The notes under the pieces: generated by a model
Told to the model about the DNA's origin: nothing
Seen by the model: the letters and a program-made list of their open reading frames with translations, nothing else
The model's database searches: none
DNA from: Hyalella azteca
Taxonomy: Eukaryota > Arthropoda > Malacostraca > Amphipoda > Hyalellidae
Direction: 5' to 3'
Length of the DNA: 64,000 nucleotides
NCBI RefSeq assembly: GCF_000764305.2
Contig: NW_025937347.1
Span: forward strand, 310,001-374,000
Shown here: positions 1 to 15,060 of the stretch, piece by piece
How positions within the stretch are numbered: position 1 is the first letter of the stretch
Layout of the letters: every line of letters begins with the position of its first letter
Translations under genes and position numbers: made by a program

Positions 1-1216
1 TAATAATGTTACTTGATATTTTTGCATGAAATTCTCTGTAGATCCGCATTCCGCGAGCAACTCTCTTCAAGCCGAGTATAAAATTTAAGTTTTTTTTCAA
101 GTTACATCTGCCTTCTCAAATTTTTTCAGATATTCGATAATCAGAATATTCTGTGATATTAGAGGCTCTGTATTCTATTCTGAATTTCACAATCCGAAGT
201 AAATTGAAAATGATTCTCACTTGAATACATTTCATGATTTTTCTAATCCTAGTATATTGAAAATTATTTTCTCTTCTTGATTTTTCTAATCCTATGTAGG
301 CGAAACTTGCATAGCAGGAGTACGGACTTTCTGCGAGGAACTGAGTTACTCCAGTTGCACTAAAAAAAGTTTTCTAATCATCTAAAAAACAGGGAAAGTC
401 AGAAAATGTTTCTCGTTTTATGATGCAGCCACCAAAGGTTCCCAGAGCCTCCCTATGATCCATGAAACCAAGCATCGCGCTTATTGGATTTGGCACAGAG
501 ACGCACCTTCTTTTTTCCCGACGCAGAAACAATTTCGAAGCACTTGCTCAATTTCTGAGCTTCATTGCATTTCTGGGGAGTAGTTGGCGCGACGATTGCG
601 GCCAGATTTAAATCGCGAATTTCAAATTTGTCATTTCTTTGCTACTCTCTTATAATACTGAACTTTAAGAACGTTCCGTTAAAATCTTCATGTCTTTATT
701 TATATTGTATGTGCTTCAAGGACTCCTCCGTGCATTGGCTTTTGAGCCGCGTTGGTGGTAAATATACATTCCGGTGTTAATTTGACCTCTCTTAACTTAT
801 TGATGCAGAATTAATCCAGAAGAGAATCAAAGATTTCATCATCAAAATAAAACCCATTTAGTAGTAATTAATGGATTCAGATACAACCTAGCATGTCGGA
901 TGTTTTAGCTATATCGAAATTTACTCTCTCATCAATTATTTCAAAATCCCATGATTTTCAAAAACCAAAATCAATGTTGCACGTACATCGAGGCTTTTCA
1001 TCAAGTTTAGGAAGTATTCCGTCAGGATGCTATGTCGGAACGGATCCTCGGATCTTTTCTTCAATTTTTTTCAATGACAGCTCTCTCATACAACGAAATT
1101 TTTAGTCTTTGCACTAAAATTTCACGTTTTATTTCTCTTAAATTATTCACATCAGTTAACTCGCGTCGAAAGAAATCATCAGCAGAAACACAAATCATTT
1201 TATCAAATCCTTCGTA

Positions 1217-1263
1217 ACATCTATTACGAATTGGCAACATCTATTACGAACATCTATTACGAA
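1217..1263. repeat. Short triplication of AACATCTATTACGAA
   Basis: Three near-identical copies of a 15-bp unit, the last two directly adjacent. Confidence 0.8.
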
Positions 1264-2342
1264 TTTTCTCCAGCTGGCCAGGAACTAAATGTCAAGTTTT
1301 ATTAAAAATATTCAACATTCCACTTCACGAATATTATGCATCAAATTTCAAATTCTTTGAATTTAGCAGATATTTTAGCGCACCAGCAATAGTCATTATT
1401 AAAACGATGGAAAATAAAATCAGCCTCTGGTTTATCGCATCACTGAGCCACAGTTCTCTTCTTCCCTCAGTCTGGTAGCAAAGTCGTGTCCGGTTAATGG
1501 AGGCGGCTAAGGGGCTTCCAATCCATTAGCATGCGGTTATTTAGACCGTATAAAGCGCAGACTGACCCGGCTAGAGATGTTGCGGGCAGAAGCTCCCGGT
1601 TTACTGGCGACTGCGAGCGCAATCGAGAGAGCAAATCAGGCGGTATGGCTCACAAGCGTCTCAAGTTATAGCTCGCGATGGCCATTTCAGGAGACCTCAA
1701 GTCTCTGCAAGCAGATTACGTACAGAGGTGCGCACTGCAACGACTTCTGCCTGAGCTTTCTCATGAAACTAGCGAGCTTCTCAAGGGCCGGTATCCATAA
1801 GTGCAAAAATTTAAAAGGTCTCCCTTTTCCTTAATTTACTTTCCGAGCGTTTCGTTTTCGTTTCAATATCCGAGCGAAACTCGCGTTGTTTCAAAACACT
1901 AGAATTCGTGGGTACTAAGCAGATTATGTTAACGACTTCTTTATTAAAAGAAAAAACAATCTCTTTATTTCTATTTTCCTTTATATTCCTTTTACTGTTT
2001 GTTATGCTCCATTTTCTTATTTTTCGTATGAAACTGGCAGAGTACTTGAACAACAGAATGAGTCGGTACGAAGAAGATTTTAATAACAATTCCATTTAGT
2101 GCCTTCATGTCAAACAATTACCTCTAATTCCTGATGAAGTTAAAATTATGTATAACTGCCACGGTGTGTAATATATGAATCATGTCAAGTGTTATCTCGT
2201 GTAATTATTTAATTCCCAGCATCACATTACATATTACAATATTAATGATATTACGAACATGATTTCTAGATTAGACTTAAGTGTACGAATTTGGCATAGT
2301 TTTTTGCCTCGGATTCTATTATGAAACGAATTGCTTAGGCGC

Positions 2343-2383
2343 AATAGCGCCTTATTTCAATAAATGAGAAAATGCGCAAAAAA
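2343..2383 (-). repeat. GTCY element, terminal fragment
   Basis: Matches only the AGCGCATTTTCTCATTTAT end of the dispersed GTCY element (here reverse-complemented, ATAAATGAGAAAATGCGC), with the AATAGCGCC bases next to it. The microsatellite and the other end are absent, so this is a truncated copy. Confidence 0.6.
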
Positions 2384-4980
2384 GACGGATAGACTGAAAA
2401 TTTTTCATTCTATAATCCTCACGAAAATGTATTCACCGTAAATCCCAGGCTGATATCAAAACTTATTTTTAACCAACAATAACAACAGGCGATCTGTAGA
2501 CTTCACTTCAGTAACTGTCTCAACGGCATGTTGCTGTGATATTTTCTGAGGAGACGGATTACGATGCTCAAGAGAAAGCGCGATGATAAATAAGGTACGA
2601 TGCAAAAATAATAACACATATGTAAAATAAAGTATCGAATTCAAAAATCTAGCCGCGATCCCCCAACATTATAAGTTATTTGTTATTGGTTATATATAAA
2701 TACGCATATTCAGAATGATTGGCTATTCGAATATTGAAAGTATATCCATTCAGAAGCATGTTGTAGTACGTTCAAAATTCTTCATTTGAGATATTATTAT
2801 GACCATTTGTGCCGAGGTGAAGATGTTATAATTTTCAAACATAAGTACTTGACATTTGAAAGTCATGTAAATTTTCAGTAAGGAGATCTCTATACTTTTC
2901 AGCAGTGGAATTAGTTCAGTTCCGTGATGATAAGTTATGCGCCGTTTTGTTTGAGCAAGGACATGTTCCTGTTTATCTACATTTCGACATAACTGCTTCG
3001 ATCAGTAGTGTTTCCAAGTGTGACATAGACATTAAATTATCTTGTACACTGTAATCTGAATTTATATTGGCAACAGAAAAAGAATGCTGATTTAATTCCA
3101 ATGAGAAAAGTTGCTTTATATTGAGTGCAAACTGACGTCATCCAATAACTGAACTTGCCTAAAATGTCACAAAATTAAATCAATCTGTTTTAACGCATGC
3201 GATATATAGAAGATCTAGCAAAACAATGGTCATTGCGGTGAATCCCCGAATGAGTTATAATTGACGGCTGAGAGAAGTGTTGAACTTAGGTGATGTTGTT
3301 TTCGGAAGCTGTTCTAGAGCCTGGCCTCAAAGTGCCTCAAAATGATCTGGTTAATTAAAGAAAGTTGTTGCACCAAAGTTGGATCCAGGACTTCTAGCAG
3401 GGCTCGGTCATTCCAATCTCGTAAGTACTTCAAATCTGCATTCATGTTCGCACGGTATGATGTCGCAAATCCAAGACTTTGGGAGATTCAATTAGGGTTG
3501 CGGCTATCGGCTAGCTTTAGATGCCAGTTACTGGGTCATAACCAAAGATGAGTGTCCGACACGGCAATCTCGCTGACACGCTCCAATACCGGCCAACTTG
3601 GTGGCTGGGCTGCAATTAAGTGAACGCACCACAGCCGGTGAAGCTTAGCCCTGTGCAGTCCATAGCTACGGATGTTCCCTCTTTGTTTCAGCGGCTGCGC
3701 TGACAAAAAAAAAACATACGCGTTCAGTGACACCCAGGCGGAAACACTTCAAGTTTTTCAACGTTTTTTTCTTTATTCGACATGTTTGCTATTCGCTGAG
3801 GGAAATCTGTGTATCAAATCGGAGCAATGTACGTCACCCGCTCGAAATAAGCTACGGTTGCTGTCATGTGCTTTTCTTTTTTTGCAAGAAAAATTTATTT
3901 TTTTTCAGTGAAATGAAGCTCACTGTGAAGTGAGCGAGCTTGATCGCCGTTTCAGCACCTGTTTTGTGTACAGAGGCCGGAGAATTGAACTAATTACTGA
4001 GGAAAAATTAACAATGGTGAGAGATGCATAATATTTAGAGTCTTAAATTGTCAGAAATTTCAATTTTGAATTGTTTTCGAAAAATAAATTTTTCGTGGTT
4101 TACTTTGTTTCCTGTGTTGATTTTTTCCAATAAAATTTTTCGCGCTCGACATTCATTCACGGTCTAATTCGAGGTGAAAAATATTCCACGATATTTCTTT
4201 ATTAAAATTTGCTTGTAACGAATCTCGGCAACGATGAATTTTCTGTATAATTTTAAAAGAAGTTCATGCTTGACAGTTTATTCCGTGTATTTTACTGTGT
4301 TGATCTTGTTCATGTTATTCTAAAAACGAATTGTTTGAAATATTGCAACTGACATTGAACAATGAATCCGAATATTTATTTCATTGTTTTCTTTCCCCAC
4401 AGCACCTGCAAATGCGCGATACAATACCACATAAAGCCGCGGCCGCTTCATCAAAGGAGAGATCCTGGACTAAGTTTGTGCCGGTCCGCTGCATTGTCAA
4501 AGAACAGACGGGACAGGCTTGTATTATCTGGCGTCTCTCTTGATAAAATATAACGGCTACTTCCGTCCTGCCATCTGCTTTGTCTTGAGAAACTTTCTGG
4601 CGTAAATTCTAATTTTTTACTCGTTTCTTCATAAAAATTATGAAAATTGACTTTCTGCCTGATTTCTCCTATCGGCGAATGGATGTAGATTTACAAAGGG
4701 AAACATTGCTATAAATTATTGTGTCCCTTAAACGTCTCGTGAAATTCTACATGGAAAATAAAGTCTGGACAGTTTGATTTTACTTTACCCGACTAGTGCA
4801 TAATTTAATTTTGTAGCAACTTACGGCCATTTAAATTTTTATACGAAAAAAATTCCACCGGATCGATCATTACCATCTTATTAGGCGACCATTTCGTACA
4901 ACAAATGAGAAGTAATTTTTATCATGTTACTCTCACCTGATATACGCAAAAATGTGAACTGTAGCATAGACTTAAGGAAG

Positions 4981-5143
4981 AAAAATTATAATTCAGTAGG
5001 TACTCAATGCAGTGAGTGACGGAGAGCGCATTTTCTCGTCGACGAAAACGTGAAGTCACGGACAGGCTGACGGACGGACAGACAGAAGGACATGACGAGC
5101 ACAATAGGGAATTTTTTCCATAAATGAGGAAATGCGCTAAAAA
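4981..5143 (-). mobile_element. GTCY element copy (Helentron/HINE-like)
   Basis: About 163 bp, read on the minus strand: TTTTTAGCGCATTTCCTCATTTATGG end, a short (GTCY)n run, then CGTTTTCGTCGACGAGAAAATGCGCT and a tail with CACTCACTGCA. It has no coding capacity. The tail is somewhat diverged from the other copies. Confidence 0.75.
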
Positions 5144-8100
5144 GATCAACTGAATGCAATCATTGTAATCGACGTCACATGGAGCGTCATTTCAACGCTC
5201 ACAATGTAGTTCCCTGAACTCAGAATATGCATTTATTTCTTATGAACATAATTAAAGATTAGAATTAATCTCTCAGAGTTCTTAACTAAATTCAGTGTCA
5301 TCAAGCTCAAGAAGAAAGTTTATTCCACCACATCAGACTTTATGGGCAGTTCTTCTACTAATAAAATTATTTGATCTTTCATACATTTCTACTGTTACAC
5401 GTGAATTACTTGTAACGTGTTGTTTTTCACGTTGTCTTATTGAGTAGCATTGAAAATTATAGACAGCATTGCACACCCCTACACATGCTTCACCATCTAC
5501 GATTTTACAGTATTTTAATTAATATTACTTCCAAAATAAATGAAGTCTTCCGCGACTATTGAGCAATGTTCGGTATCTCTTGAATCCATTAGTGCCCGAG
5601 AATACCCTTTCGTTCCAGCAGTTAATTGTTTCTTCGTTTGGCGTTCATTTACTTCTGTTGGTCATTCATGCAGGTTTGGCTCAAAAGGTCCAGGAAAAAT
5701 ATCGAAATAATTTATCACAAGCTCATCAGTAGAAACGTCATCTACAAATGCTGAGAAAAATTCATTCAATATTTATCCTTCATTTCAGAGCATTCATGCG
5801 TTAACACAAAGTTATGAGAACAATGCAAGCTCGATCACTTGACTGTTTCGCATGCAGTACACAAGACACGGATTTAATCATGATAAAACGTCAGTGAAAA
5901 GCCTGAATAACACTCGTCCTGGTGATGCGTGCTTGGTCTAGTTGCGTTAGAGGGGCCAGTTATAACAATGCGACTTTTTTTTCTATCAAATAAATTATTA
6001 GAAGAAAAAGTCGTCTTTTTTGTGAAATTCTAATTACCACACAAAATGCAACATTTCAGTGATATTACCAAAAATTATTCGTAAAGATTTTGAATTTCCA
6101 AATTAGGCCCTTGCCACTTTTGAAGTTGAACCTACATGACCTTATCGCAATGGTGTTTTAATTAAAGTTTTTTTAATTGAGGTGTTCCCATGGCGACAGG
6201 CTTGAGAAGTTCCTGACCTTGTCCATTTCAAAAATTAAACCTTACAAGTTAATTAATATATGTCTCTGTGACTCTAACCACCACGGTATGCCTCTATCTT
6301 GAACATTCTCGAATTTAATTCTCAGACTTGGTTACATAAAAATTAACTAATATTAAACGTCAAATCGCGTCATGAAGAAGCATACAGTGAAACTAATAGA
6401 AATCTATAACCTGATCCTCTACACAAAAAAATAAAATTTTGTTTAATTCCACCTGAAAATAATTTATTATTATTGGTTTCGTATTATGAATAACTTTTAT
6501 TTTTGTTTACAAAGTCTTATCTTATCAGAAATCCTTCTGAGCACTTCAACTATACCAAAAATGTCGGAAATGCTTCCTGGTTTATGGAATCGAGCACATG
6601 ATACTACTCATAATATTGATGAGGAATTCAGAGGTTATTTTTCATTTTTCGATAAAGTTATAGACATATTCCATGCATAGGTGATTTTTCTTACTGACGT
6701 AATACTTAGCATATATTGCCAATTCTATTTAGTTTAGAGTCCATAGACTGCTAAAACACAACCAAAATACTGCAAAAGTAAAAATTTTGCAGCATTTTTG
6801 CGGAATGTTGTTGACTATTTGTGCTAAACATACATGCTAAATATTTGTCTATTCCAAAGAACAGAAATTTCATATTCAAGTAATTAATGAAACTTAGTGG
6901 TCCTAAAGTTATACGAATTGCTTTTCTTTGGATTACTTGAAGTTACAGTATATTCATATCCATAAATCGCGATGAACATTTGAACGAAAGTAATAGAGAT
7001 TTTGAATCGATTTTACTTACCCGAAATTCAATCAAATGCCTTCATGTCTTGATATAACGAGTGCTAGTTTTGTTCGATCGTGCTTTCTTTTCTAAAGTTT
7101 AAAATGTTGAAGCAATAGATTTTGAGACATGAGCTCCTATATATTTGGCACTTGCGTATGAACTGAATGTTGAAAATAAGATCGGCCTACCTGCAATAAA
7201 TTTACCCCATTTTTATGCGAAAACAAAAAACTTCTCATTTATGACTTCAGGTTGGAATAGGTTCATAGTTCTTCTACAGATAGAAAATTGCAAGTAAATA
7301 CGGTGCTGAAATTACATAACATTAACGAAAAAAACACACTAGTTTGAAGAAAATCATGGAAAATCAGAATAAGCAAAGATAGCTTTAACAATTTTCTCTT
7401 CCACTCTACGAGATTCCGTTAACTTATTAGGCTATCGATTTCATATTATTCTATAGATTTGAGAAGCTCAATTTTATTATCCTAAAAGCAGCGATGCTTG
7501 GCCGAAACTAAACGAGGCTCTCGGCTGGGCAGACTTAAGTTATGAGCCCAGGAAGCTGTATCCAGTATGGCCCGTTGCAGCCAACATCTGACCATCGAAA
7601 GGCTGGTCACGAAACCAATGCATGGCTAAAATACCCGTACGAATAGCACTATGGCCATACATCCACGCCCAACTGGCCAAATCTGATCGTTTTCAGCTAA
7701 AACTTTGAAATGAAGTCAATCGGAGCTCCCAAAATGCACCAATATGAGGCTAGCGTCATCTCTTAAATGTCCCATAAAAAATATGCTGACTGCCACGGAA
7801 TCCCAGGCTTTTCCCTATATAATCTTGAGGAAAATGCAATAAAAAGTCTCAAAAAGCATAAAATTGTGTATTAAGGAGACCTCTGAGACCTCTGAGACTC
7901 TAAAATGGCATTATGAATAAATATTTAGGAATTTTTGCTAAAGGCTCTCTCCGATATTCCCGGCTAAGCTTTAAGGTAAGAACGAGTGGAAATAGCTCCT
8001 CGTGAATCAATGTGCCGAATTCGAATTTCTCGTAGTCTCTTATTACATACACAGAGAATCTTTCGATGCTCGCCTTGTTTGATCCATTTAGTCTGGGGTA

Positions 8101-8384
8101 ACTTGAGAATTCGAGAGATCTGTGAGAGGGCTCTGCAGAAGGCATTTCGAGGGCAGCAACATATCGGATAACTGCGCGTGTATACAAGCGCGATATCAAT
8201 GTGGTCTCGGCCTAACCATTGCAGTCTTGTGGATAGGAAACTGCGATACTTTAATTTTTTTGCCCAACTGAACTTTTATGATGATGTAAAAGAATATCAA
8301 ACATGTTTTTTATTTCCTAGTTTGCTGGTTGGATTAATAAATTTTGAAGAGGTAAACTGCATGTTCCCTTGCTTCATTTATATG

Positions 8385-8732
8385 TTTTTAGCGCATTTTC
8401 TCATTTATGAAAAAATGCACTATTGTGCTAGCCATGTCCGTCTGTCCGTCCGTCTGTCCGTTTGTCTGTCCATCCGTCTGTCCGTCTGTCTGTCCGTTTG
8501 TCTGTCCGTCTGTCTGTCCGTCTGTCTGTCCGTCTGTCTGTCCGTCTGTCTGTCCGTCTGTCTGCCGTCTGTCTGTCCATCTGTCTGTCCATCTGTCTGT
8601 CCGTCTGTCTGTCCGTCTGTCTGTCCGTCTGTCTGTCCGTCTGTCTGTCTGTCCGTCCATGACTTCATGTTTTCGTCGACGAGAAAATGCGCTCTCTGTC
8701 ACTCACTGCAGAGAGTACTGAGTTATATTTCT
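8385..8732 (+). mobile_element. GTCY element copy with expanded microsatellite
   Basis: Same ends as the other copies, but the (GTCC/GTCT)n tract spans about 8435-8660, making the element 348 bp. Arms AGCGCATTTTCTC (8390-8402) and GAGAAAATGCGCT form the conserved inverted repeat. The tract opens several overlapping frames on both strands (CPSVCPSV, DGQTDGQT), all simple-repeat artefacts. Confidence 0.8.
8435..8660. repeat. (GTCY)n microsatellite
   Basis: About 56 tetranucleotide units, mostly alternating GTCC and GTCT, with scattered GTTT and GTCCAT variants. It is internal to the mobile element at 8385-8732; the other copies carry only a few to about ten units. Confidence 0.95.
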
Positions 8733-11700
8733 TTACCCTTTGTGTGCTCGGTCGTTGAGTCTCTGATGAATCAAGATTCATGTAAGGTAGAGTTAATACA
8801 TGGAATATCGCTTATTTTCTCGTATCAGTTGAATTTGACTACCAATTTATAACTTCGTAATTCATTGTGAAGATGCTAACAGAAAATTTAGCATATGGCT
8901 GTATATTTTACAAGAAAAATATATCTCCGATGATCGAGGTTGGGTGGCATTTGAACATGATAGTAGATTTATAGTGATACATTTTTATCACAAGTGTCAG
9001 CTTAGTGCAAAATAAATAAATGGAATCTGTATCAGTGTGCAGGGTGCTATCAACAGCAGATGTTTATTTCCAAATTTCCGTATTTCAGTCGAACAAATTA
9101 ACCCCATAATAATTTTTCAGCGGATTTCTTTTTCATTCCATTCACACAAGCTGAAAATGAACATGAGCTAATGATACTAAATTTCTTCCCGTTTGTAAAT
9201 TTTTAGAATTTAAGTTTACTCAACTTCGTTTGGCTACATAATTTATCACAAGTTATTAGTATCGCTAGAAGAAACTTCATATTTTTTTAGAAATAAGTTT
9301 TCGTGGTGTTAAGTTCATCATGACATTCGAACATTTCATATAAATGTAAAACCTAACACACGTCCAAGTTTGAACGCAGGTCTGTGTTCATGATGGCAGC
9401 TCCGTTCACTTTGAACAAATTTGTGACCGGCCGATTTCGGTCAGAAATGGTGATCTCTAAAGAGGCTTTTATTAGTTGGCGTCCGGTGATGTCGAGTGAG
9501 TAAACTTGGGTCGGACAAGCCGCCGGTGCCTGGGCCCCAGAATATATTGCCGAATCTTGGAACTTGTCTCCTGACTGTGTTCAAGAGGGTTTAGTTTCAG
9601 AATAATACAGTCCGTTAGTGAAGGCAGCGCTGCCTCTATACTCTGCAAGATATCTCACATGCATGCGCTCTGCCGAATAAATTCAATTTGGCTTCACAAT
9701 TTTGAATATGAATAGGTTTCCGTACGATTACTCAAGGCACTGCGGTGCAGGTGAATCTAATTGCACTTAATAAATAAATGAGTCGGGTCACCCAATAGTT
9801 TTATTAATATCAACATTTTGGGTGCTTTTCGACACAATTTAGCAAAAGTTTTGTGTGGTTTGCTAGATTTTCTGAACGATGAGGGGCAATTTTTTCCAAA
9901 GCAAATAGCAAAAAATCAGGACACATTTTTGGAAAATAATAAAACTGACTTGTGAGCTTATGAGAACCTATTATGCATTCAAACAAAACTATTCCTGCAA
10001 GTAGATCCATGCGAATACTGCTGTCCAAACGAATATAGTGGCGCAAAGAAGATGAATCTTTTTTCCCAATAACTTTTAGGATATATTGAACACGAAGGTT
10101 GTTCGAATATCTGCTAACGTATTTACTCGATCCAACAGTTATCACGTGAATCATCAATAATCATATCATTGTAGATAAATGCATAATGGTTACATTTTTA
10201 CGGTTATAATCGTTATATTATTGAATTTATCTCTATTATTTAGTCAATAATAGATAAAAAAATTCACACTAAAGTAGATGTTCTCAAGATGCTGGCCACT
10301 AACGGTAGGCCTATTCAGAAATTCTTTCAGAACTCTGCTAAATACACCAAAATATTTTATTGAAATTTCTGGTAAACATTTCCTCCGAAGCAACTTTTAT
10401 ATCTTAAATTTGATAAAACTTGTGCAATAGTGTAATTAAATGAAGCTCTTCATATAATAATATATCAGCACAGCGGCAGTAATTTAGTACTGCTTTAATT
10501 GGCTCAATCTAAAGTAAATCTCAGTTTAAAGAATATATTTACAAAGACGCCTCGATCGCGGCCTCCCTTGACGTTTAAGACCAACTGCGGCGCAATGGAA
10601 GTAAAGCCATCGAGTTGCGTGTGAGGTCAAGGCGGCGGGACACGACAGGGCACGACATCGGATGGCTGGCACGAGGTGCATTACTGGGTATAAAAAGGAG
10701 CAACAAAACACAAGAAGACGGCTACGTACTGTACTGCACGTTAAAAGGAAAAAAGATTTTACCACATAATAAAATGCATAACATAAGTTTGAATGGGTTG
10801 CATGGCACACCATTCAGAGCAGAATTATTTTAACACATTGCAAGGTACGGCAAACTAAGGGCATAACACTGCCAGGTAAGGTACAGCCATCTACTTGCTA
10901 CGCATCGATCGCGAGTCACGAAGTGACAAAGCTTATGTTGCTCAGAGCGTCAGGAAGTGTGCATGGCTAATTTCACTGGTTACACAACCTAAGTAGCGGG
11001 TGGCCGAGCAGTCATAAGATCCGAGAGACGTTGAGCTATGACATGACACAACAGCCCTGCACGCTTCGTTAGGACAGGGAAAGTATCTTCCTGCGCTTTG
11101 CATGTGTGGTTAATAGATTGCTGGAGGTCGGCCGCCTCGGGTCATGTGTTATTTTCAAATGATAGTGAAGCCATGCACACCGAGCAGGCGTGGAGAGAGA
11201 CTGAACCCATGTGTGATTGAGGGCTTTACACCCGCACGTGATCTGCTTCCCAAGCTCGTGCAGCATTTATGGTATTTTTGTTCAATATAGGACCTCATAG
11301 ACTATTAATACTTAAAACCTTATTAGCTAAGCTGTGACCGTCAATGACAAATTTTCATGCAGGTTATACAAAACCGAGTTCTTAAATGGCTTCCGAAACT
11401 GCTAGACGCCATGGTAAAAGTAATAATAGTAGTGACATTAATATCATTTATGTGAGCCTTTCAATTATACTGCGCCATATTATACATAGCAGCGCAATAT
11501 TGTCCATTTGGTAGTAAAGCTATTTGTTAGGGTATCGACTCTGGTAGATGAACTTATAACACCTGCGACCAATAACCATACGTCTTTACTTTTCTGTTGT
11601 CTGCATTGCAGTCACAACTACTTTATCAGCAAATCCTCTGAAAATTGGGCACAGGAATTAATTTATTTAAATTCCTCCGTGCGCTGAACAGAATATATTT

Positions 11701-12426
11701 CTTACATTAACCCATAAATGATTTCTTTTTCAAAGAGATATTTTTTATATTAATTTAAAGGCATAAGCTGGAAGCTTTTCAAATTTGGGGTAACATTTGC
11801 TGTTATAGACTAGGTGTTCAAAAAATAGTTGTTGATAGTCTCAGAATAACACGACTTTTCAGAGTCCGAAGCAGTGCTCACGAAAACGATGCGATGTATT
11901 CGTTGGGAGTACTGCAAACCTGTTATATAAAAAACATTTAGAACTAATTCAACCTAATAAGAAGGCTTGTAAGTATACAGCTATAGTATATTCTAACATG
12001 GAATAACAAATAATACTCCCTTGTTTCCTTATTTCAAAGTCTGAGCAAATTGAATTCACACTTCGCAAATTCAACTTTTTTGTCATTTGTCTACTAGACT
12101 TTATTACTCAAGTCATCTCATTTCCATTTATTGTGGAATCTCAAGTACGGAAGACCCGGGCCTTTTACGAGCTCCTCTCAAACCCCAAGAAGCATCGCGG
12201 CATCGCACTTACCCCGCGCCTCCAGAGCAGAACTTTATGAGGGCTTTACGATATGCGTTTACGACAACGATTCCAAACCGAACGGTGAAATGTAGGTTTT
12301 GTTTCTTGTTCTTTTTAGATAATAAAATCCTGGATATACTATTAAAACAACACCATATATATTAATATCAAATCTCATGAGATGCTGTGCCGTCTCGGTG
12401 TTCGGATCTCAGATCTCCCGGTAGTG

Positions 12427-12663
12427 CATGTCGGAGAAAATGGATGGGACCTCAGATCTCCCGGTAGTGTCGGAGAAAATGGATGGGACCTCAGATCTGA
12501 CAGTAGTGTTGTTGCAAATGGATGGGACCTCAGATCTGACAGTAGTGTCGGAGAAAATGGATGGGACCGCAGATCTGCCAGTAGTATTGTTGCAAATGGA
12601 TGGGACCTCAGATCTGACAGTAGTGTTGTTGCAAATGGATGGGACCTCAGATCTGCCAGTTAA
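12427..12663. repeat. 39-bp minisatellite, six copies
   Basis: GGATGGGACC recurs at 12442, 12481, 12520, 12559, 12598 and 12637, exactly 39 bp apart. Two unit types alternate irregularly (TCGGAGAAAA and TTGTTGCAAA before the shared part). Because 39 is a multiple of three, two plus-strand frames stay open, one spelling a 13-residue repeat around NGWDLRS. No promoter, splice or homology evidence supports a gene, so it is listed as a repeat. Confidence 0.85.
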
Positions 12664-15060
12664 TCGACATGACGCAAAAGTTCACCTCCCATATCACATA
12701 TTATTTGTTAAATGCCATGAATCAATTGTAAATTGCATTCCACTCCCAGTTATCACAATGACTGAAAAAAAATTCGAAATTCGTGACAAAATTTACAACT
12801 TCAATTGTTGTTCGGAACAATTTGTAGTGAAATTACATTATTAATTGAATTGAATAGTAAGGAACTTGAGTCTGAAGATCTCGAGTTTGACCTTTTTTGA
12901 TAAGTTGATAAAATTTCTCTCATTAAAAATATAATTTATTTCTTGAATACAAAGACCATGTAAGATATTAATACCAAAAACTTCAGGCAGACAATGCAAA
13001 ATCGATTGAGGACAAATTTTGGATTTATCACTTAAAAATTTGCGTCAAAAATTTACAGGTGGACAAATTTTTTAATATGAACAATCTTGTTATTTTCATC
13101 CTTGGATTCTGGTGGAGACACATCAATTTCATTTGTAGCTGAGAATGTCCTTCCCTTATTATTCCTATAAATAAATTTGATTCAGACGCACAATAATCGT
13201 GTAATTCTAAGCGCACATGTTACAGGATCAAGCAGAAAAAGAAATAGACATTTTATGGTAGTACAAATATATCTGGAAAATTCTGTACGAATTTGAGCTT
13301 ACCGACACGAATGTTCTAGCATCGCCTTCATGTTTTCAACCATTTTCTATTTCACTCAAAAGTTTACCGAGCAATTCATTTATACATTTTCCGCAGAATG
13401 AACAAGTTCGATGTCAAATCGTCGAGCAGACCCTGTAAATACAGGTATATCTATGTCTGATTTGATCTTATTCAGTAACCTTCTCACTTATAGTTTTCCT
13501 CTCAACGTTAATTACTGCATGCAGATGATTTCCGGAGCTCGACTGTGCATGATAAACTCATGTGTTGCGGTATTTAGCTTCTAAATATTGGACGTTGAAA
13601 AAAAATTCTCATAACAAAATGTTCGACAGCAAGTGTATCTTAATTTTTTTAACGATAGAATGATGCAATAATACTTTAATTGCAGCTACATGTGGAGGTT
13701 CCTTCATAATATCTCCACTCCAAGGTAGTGCAGATGTTTAATTCAAATTATCTCTAAATGTTCATCAGCGAATTTGACTACAGCTCCAGGAGAAAACTTT
13801 GCATTTGCTCTATTGCAGCATATTTCTCAAGATAAATCTCATGATCACTCAGTTTTAACCATTACTTGATTTTTTCAGTTTCTTTCCCGATTGAATGTAC
13901 TGCTTTAAAAATGTTATTTCGCACTGATTGTTTTTCAATGATATCAAGATTACAGAGGCGATTAATAAGGGAGGGTTTCCACATTTTTATAAAAATTTTG
14001 TTTTTTCTGGCATTTATATGCACTTGATGCATAAATTTAGTTATGATTTTAGTAAAGTTTTTTTTTGTTCCTCGTTAAATAAATATTTTCAACACATTAC
14101 TTCATTGTCTTGGTTTCCGTACATACCTCTATATACAGGATTCGCTGTTCCGTAAAGCATTAATAATCAGTGCACAAATTTTCCATCTTAAAACTGTATC
14201 AGATCGTCAAGTGACGAGCTTTAAATTAGCAACGAATAATCGATTGAAAAATTTTTTGAATGCACGACCGTGCGAATCCTTATAAAATCTATTTGCTTCA
14301 CCTGTGTTTGCTTGCTTAGTGAGTATGATCATGAAAGTCTGCCCATAGATTTTGTGTTACATATCATAGAAGTAATTTTCTCTTCTATGATCTCCTGACA
14401 TCTAATCATCTTTAAAGTCTGCTTTAATATATTCGACACTCTTTGTTATTTATAATATTTTATGGTATTTATTTCTTTACGGTTTCAGCAACTTTTGTTC
14501 GTATAATGCAGATTACGCTGCACGGTTTTCAATTAGTTGATGCACACGCGTGCGTCGCCTAAGAAAAGAACTCCACAGTTATCTATGGGGTGTAAAAACG
14601 TGGCCTTTTTTTCCACCTTTGTGAGGCCAGGAAAGAGCGGGACCGATGTAAAGGGGCATGTAGCGGGAAGCGAGCTCATTCTTCATTTAATTGTTTCATT
14701 CCATCTAATTTAAGAGGAAACAATGGTTTTGCTCAGTTAAGCGCACCTATTGTTTTGAAACAGACTGTACCGTTCTGCACATCAACACGGAGACACGAGT
14801 GCTGTTTGTTTGCAGGTGCTATTAATTACCGAAACTGGATCTTAATAATTTGGTTAGAATAATCATCATATTTGTTTAAAGTGATGGTAACGTATCCAAT
14901 GAGATTGAAAATTAGCTTTAAAATTTAGAGCAAAGCAGTTATTGTAAACGTTCGTTGTGTCGACGATGACATAATCCATCCCTGGTATAACTTTCTTTAT
15001 TTTTTATACCTGCCGCCTTAATTTTATCGCTGGTAACATCGAAATATTATTTTACTCTGC

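Noticed and set aside
7900..8199. 99-codon minus-strand frame
   Set aside because: No motif or neighbour support; similar-length chance frames occur elsewhere in the window.
8178..8852. Long plus-strand frame rich in SVCPSVCL, with overlapping minus-strand DGQTDGQT frames
   Set aside because: All are translations of the (GTCY)n microsatellite inside the mobile element at 8385-8732.
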